Source: JBEKOF01 sp050015895 (GTDB lineage: Bacteria > Verrucomicrobiota > Verrucomicrobiia > Limisphaerales > Palsa-1400). From it: a stretch of DNA of 6,226 bases. Both the position numbers and the translations under genes were made by a program. The notes beneath the pieces are model-generated. The model did no database searches. It had not been told where the DNA came from and worked only from the letters and a program-made list of their open reading frames with translations. The stretch is taken from assembly GCA_050015895.1 (NCBI GenBank), contig JBEKAN010000291.1, positions 1 through 6,226 on the forward strand, read 5' to 3'. Shown in pieces: positions 4,831 through 6,226 of the stretch; positions within the stretch are counted from its first letter, which is position 1; each line of letters starts with the position of its first letter.

Positions 4831-5859
4831 ATGGAACAAAGAAACAAACAAATGATCTTCGACAAGTTGAAATCCGGCGCCCGGTTCGCCCCGGTCTTGC
4901 TCTTGCTGGCCGGGTTCTCATGCGCGTCCAATTCCGACCTTGCCGGCGGAGGCTGGCAGGGGTCCCTCTCCCCGCAGGCGGCCGTGGCTGCGCCAGCCTC
5001 ATCGCCCCGGCCCAGTTTTGCCTCGCCTGACGCGGCTGTGGCCGCGCTGGTGGCCGCCGCCAAGGCAAGGGACACCAATGCGGTTCGCGCGCTTTTCGGC
5101 CCGGCGGGCCGCGATCTGGTTTCCCCGGATGCCGTGCAGGCCGGCAATTCGTTCTCCAATTTCGTGCGGCGGGTGACCGAGAAGGTGGATCAGGTGCGCC
5201 GGTCCGACTCCAACATCGTGCTGCAAATTGGTGTTGACTCGTGGCCGTTCCCCATTCCTTTGGCCCGCCAGGGCGGAGAGTGGTTTTTCGACACTGAGGC
5301 CGGCAGGGAGGAAATCCTCAACCGCCGGGTCGGCATGGACGAACTGGCCGCCATCCGCGTTTGCCATGCTTATGTGGACGCCCAGCGCGAATACGCCAGC
5401 CAGCCCCGCAACGCCGACGGCGTGCTCGAATACGCCCAACACCTCCGCAGCGCCACCAACACCCACGACGGCCTCTATTGGCGCACCGAGCCGGGAGAGC
5501 CGCTCAGTCCCTTTGGCCCCTTGATCGCCCAGGCGCGCGAGGAGGGCTACCAGCATGCCACCAAGATCATGGGGGAGAACCTGGCCCCGTACCGCGGTTA
5601 TTGCTTCAAGATTCTCACCCGTCAGGGTTCCCACGCCCCCGCCGGCAAATATAATTACATCATCAACGGCCACATGCTGGCCGGCTTCGCCCTGGTCGCA
5701 TGGCCGGAGGAATGGGGCAATTCCGGCGTCATGACTTTCATGGTCAATCAGCAGGGCAAAGTCTGGCAAAAAAACCTCGGCCCCAACACCCCCTCCCTCG
5801 CCCCCGCCATCACCACCTTCGACCCAGACGACACCTGGACCCCCGCCGAAGGCGAGTAA
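4831..5859 (+). CDS. DUF2950 family protein, exported or lipoprotein
   Basis: A protein of 342 residues. The N-terminus is basic and followed by a hydrophobic core (APVLLLLAGFSC, Cys-31), which suggests export. LAGFSC is a poor but possible lipobox, so lipid anchoring is only a guess. The DUF2950 domain fills the rest: FASPDAAVAALVAAAKARDT, VDSWPFPIPL (135-144), GGEWFFDTEAGREEILNRR (148-166), ELAAIRVCHAYVDAQREYA (171-189), HDGLYW (212-217) and the C-terminal GFALVAWPEEWGNSGVMTF (285-303), ending with FDPDDTW. All the blocks I associate with the family are present and in order, so it appears intact. The start is fixed by AGGAGGT. The DUF3300 gene ends 20 nt upstream, which implies one transcript and a shared envelope role. 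The molecular function is unknown. Confidence 0.92.
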   Translation: MEQRNKQMIFDKLKSGARFAPVLLLLAGFSCASNSDLAGGGWQGSLSPQAAVAAPASSPRPSFASPDAAVAALVAAAKARDTNAVRALFGPAGRDLVSPDAVQAGNSFSNFVRRVTEKVDQVRRSDSNIVLQIGVDSWPFPIPLARQGGEWFFDTEAGREEILNRRVGMDELAAIRVCHAYVDAQREYASQPRNADGVLEYAQHLRSATNTHDGLYWRTEPGEPLSPFGPLIAQAREEGYQHATKIMGENLAPYRGYCFKILTRQGSHAPAGKYNYIINGHMLAGFALVAWPEEWGNSGVMTFMVNQQGKVWQKNLGPNTPSLAPAITTFDPDDTWTPAEGE

Positions 5860-5936
5860 GCTCCCCGGAACAAAGGGCGTTCAGGAATGCCTCATGTCCG
5901 CTTTCAACGCCTTCCGCATAATGTTATGATTTCTCT
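5860..5936 (+). promoter_or_regulatory. Intergenic region with probable -10 of the toxin-antitoxin operon
   Basis: TATGAT at 5925-5930 is one base from the TATAAT consensus. It ends exactly six bases before the GTG start at 5937, so transcription would begin at or next to the start codon and yield a leaderless mRNA. CATAAT at 5917-5922 is a second -10-like hexamer. No good -35 is visible. GGCGTT (5876-5881) and AACGCC (5906-5911) form an inverted repeat with a 24-nt spacer just upstream of the -10. It could be an operator for the antitoxin, as VapB-type proteins repress their own promoter, or chance. No T-rich terminator follows the DUF2950 gene. Confidence 0.4.
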
Positions 5937-6170
5937 GTGAAACGCGCTACCACCATTCCAGTGCCGGCTTCTCCGGCCCTCGCCCAGGACCTTGCCGCCA
6001 CGGCCCTCGAGACCGAACTCAGCCAGGCCGACGTCATCCGCCAGTCCCTCAAGTTGGGCATGCCCGCCTTGCGCGCTCGTCTGGGCAGAAGACCGCGGCG
6101 GCGTCTGTCGCTGGTCGCCCACTTCAAAAGACTCAAGGGTTTGGAGCTGCCGGCCTGCCTGGACGAATGA
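5937..6170 (+). CDS. Ribbon-helix-helix antitoxin, VapB-like
   Basis: A 77-residue protein starting with GTG. The N-terminal strand (TTIPVPASPALAQDLA) and the two helices (LAATALETELSQADVIRQSL, then a second one) fit the ribbon-helix-helix fold of antitoxins. The residues ELSQADVIRQSLK match the usual 'S-x-S-x-V-I-R-x-A-L' helix. The C-terminal part, with a basic patch RLGRRPRRR and the end LELPACLDE, would wrap around the toxin. Its stop codon overlaps the start of the PIN-domain gene by 4 nt (ATGA), the classic translational coupling of VapBC operons. The GTG start is chosen because the upstream ATGs at 5921 and 5926 run into stops in other frames. There is no Shine-Dalgarno. Membership of the VapB group rests mainly on the linked toxin. 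Confidence 0.85.
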   Translation: MKRATTIPVPASPALAQDLAATALETELSQADVIRQSLKLGMPALRARLGRRPRRRLSLVAHFKRLKGLELPACLDE

Positions 6171-6226
6171 ACTGGCTGCTCGACACCAACGTCGTCTCGG
6201 ATTTGTGGAAGCCAACCCCCAACCCC
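6167..6226 (+). CDS. PIN-domain toxin, VapC-like (cut by window end)
   Basis: Only the first 20 residues are in the window: MNWLLDTNVVSDLWKPTPNP. 'LLDTNVVS' is the hallmark start of VapC/FitB-type PIN ribonucleases, with Asp-6 as the first of the acidic residues that bind the metal ion. Such toxins cleave RNA, often tRNA, until they are bound by the cognate antitoxin. The start ATG overlaps the stop of the antitoxin gene. The remaining catalytic acids lie beyond the window, so activity cannot be judged. Confidence 0.88.
   Translation, partial: MNWLLDTNVVSDLWKPTPNP

Noticed and set aside
4999..5769. Long - strand open frame (256 residues) opposite the DUF2950 gene
   Set aside because: Antisense shadow; the sense strand encodes a full-length family member.
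5875..5911. Terminator after the DUF2950 gene
   Set aside because: The GGCGTT/AACGCC repeat has a 24-nt loop and no T-run, so it is more likely an operator or chance.

Overview
The window looks like a piece of a high-GC bacterial chromosome, most likely from the Verrucomicrobiota (Pedosphaera/Limisphaera-like) or a related PVC lineage. That is inference. It rests on several starts without a Shine-Dalgarno, long gene-poor spacers with dispersed palindromic repeats (including one that reads 'EPLSLALSPLRG' in one frame, a kind of repeat common in such genomes), and the style of the DUF3300/DUF2950 proteins.

Layout. Bases 1-715 hold no convincing gene, only small inverted repeats. Bases 716-1170 hold three gap-free copies of a 63-bp repeat around a doubtful small ORF. 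Bases 1168-1626 are non-coding with two hairpins. Bases 1627-2625 carry two tandem genes on the + strand for diverged copies of one small protein; their architecture resembles the small (Nu1-type) terminase subunit of phages, but no other phage gene is present. On the - strand follow a small excisionase/MerR-like helix-turn-helix gene (2740-2982) and a complete tRNA-Lys(UUU) gene (3171-3246). The region 3247-3592 holds a structured dispersed repeat and a perfect-arm palindrome.

Bases 3593-5859 form a two-gene + strand unit: an exported DUF3300 protein with a seven-fold RPPVE(S/T) repeat, then 20 nt later a DUF2950 protein with a strong Shine-Dalgarno. These two families are repeatedly found as neighbours and probably act together in the cell envelope; their function is unknown. 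The window ends in a VapBC-type toxin-antitoxin pair: a complete ribbon-helix-helix antitoxin (5937-6170), possibly translated from a leaderless mRNA, overlapping by 4 nt a PIN-domain toxin cut off by the window edge.

The least explained parts are the tandem Nu1-like orphans, the triplicated 63-bp repeat and the isolated helix-turn-helix gene just downstream of a tRNA. Together they suggest an eroded or minimal mobile segment at tRNA-Lys, but no integrase, large terminase subunit or att duplicate is visible, so this is a hypothesis only.
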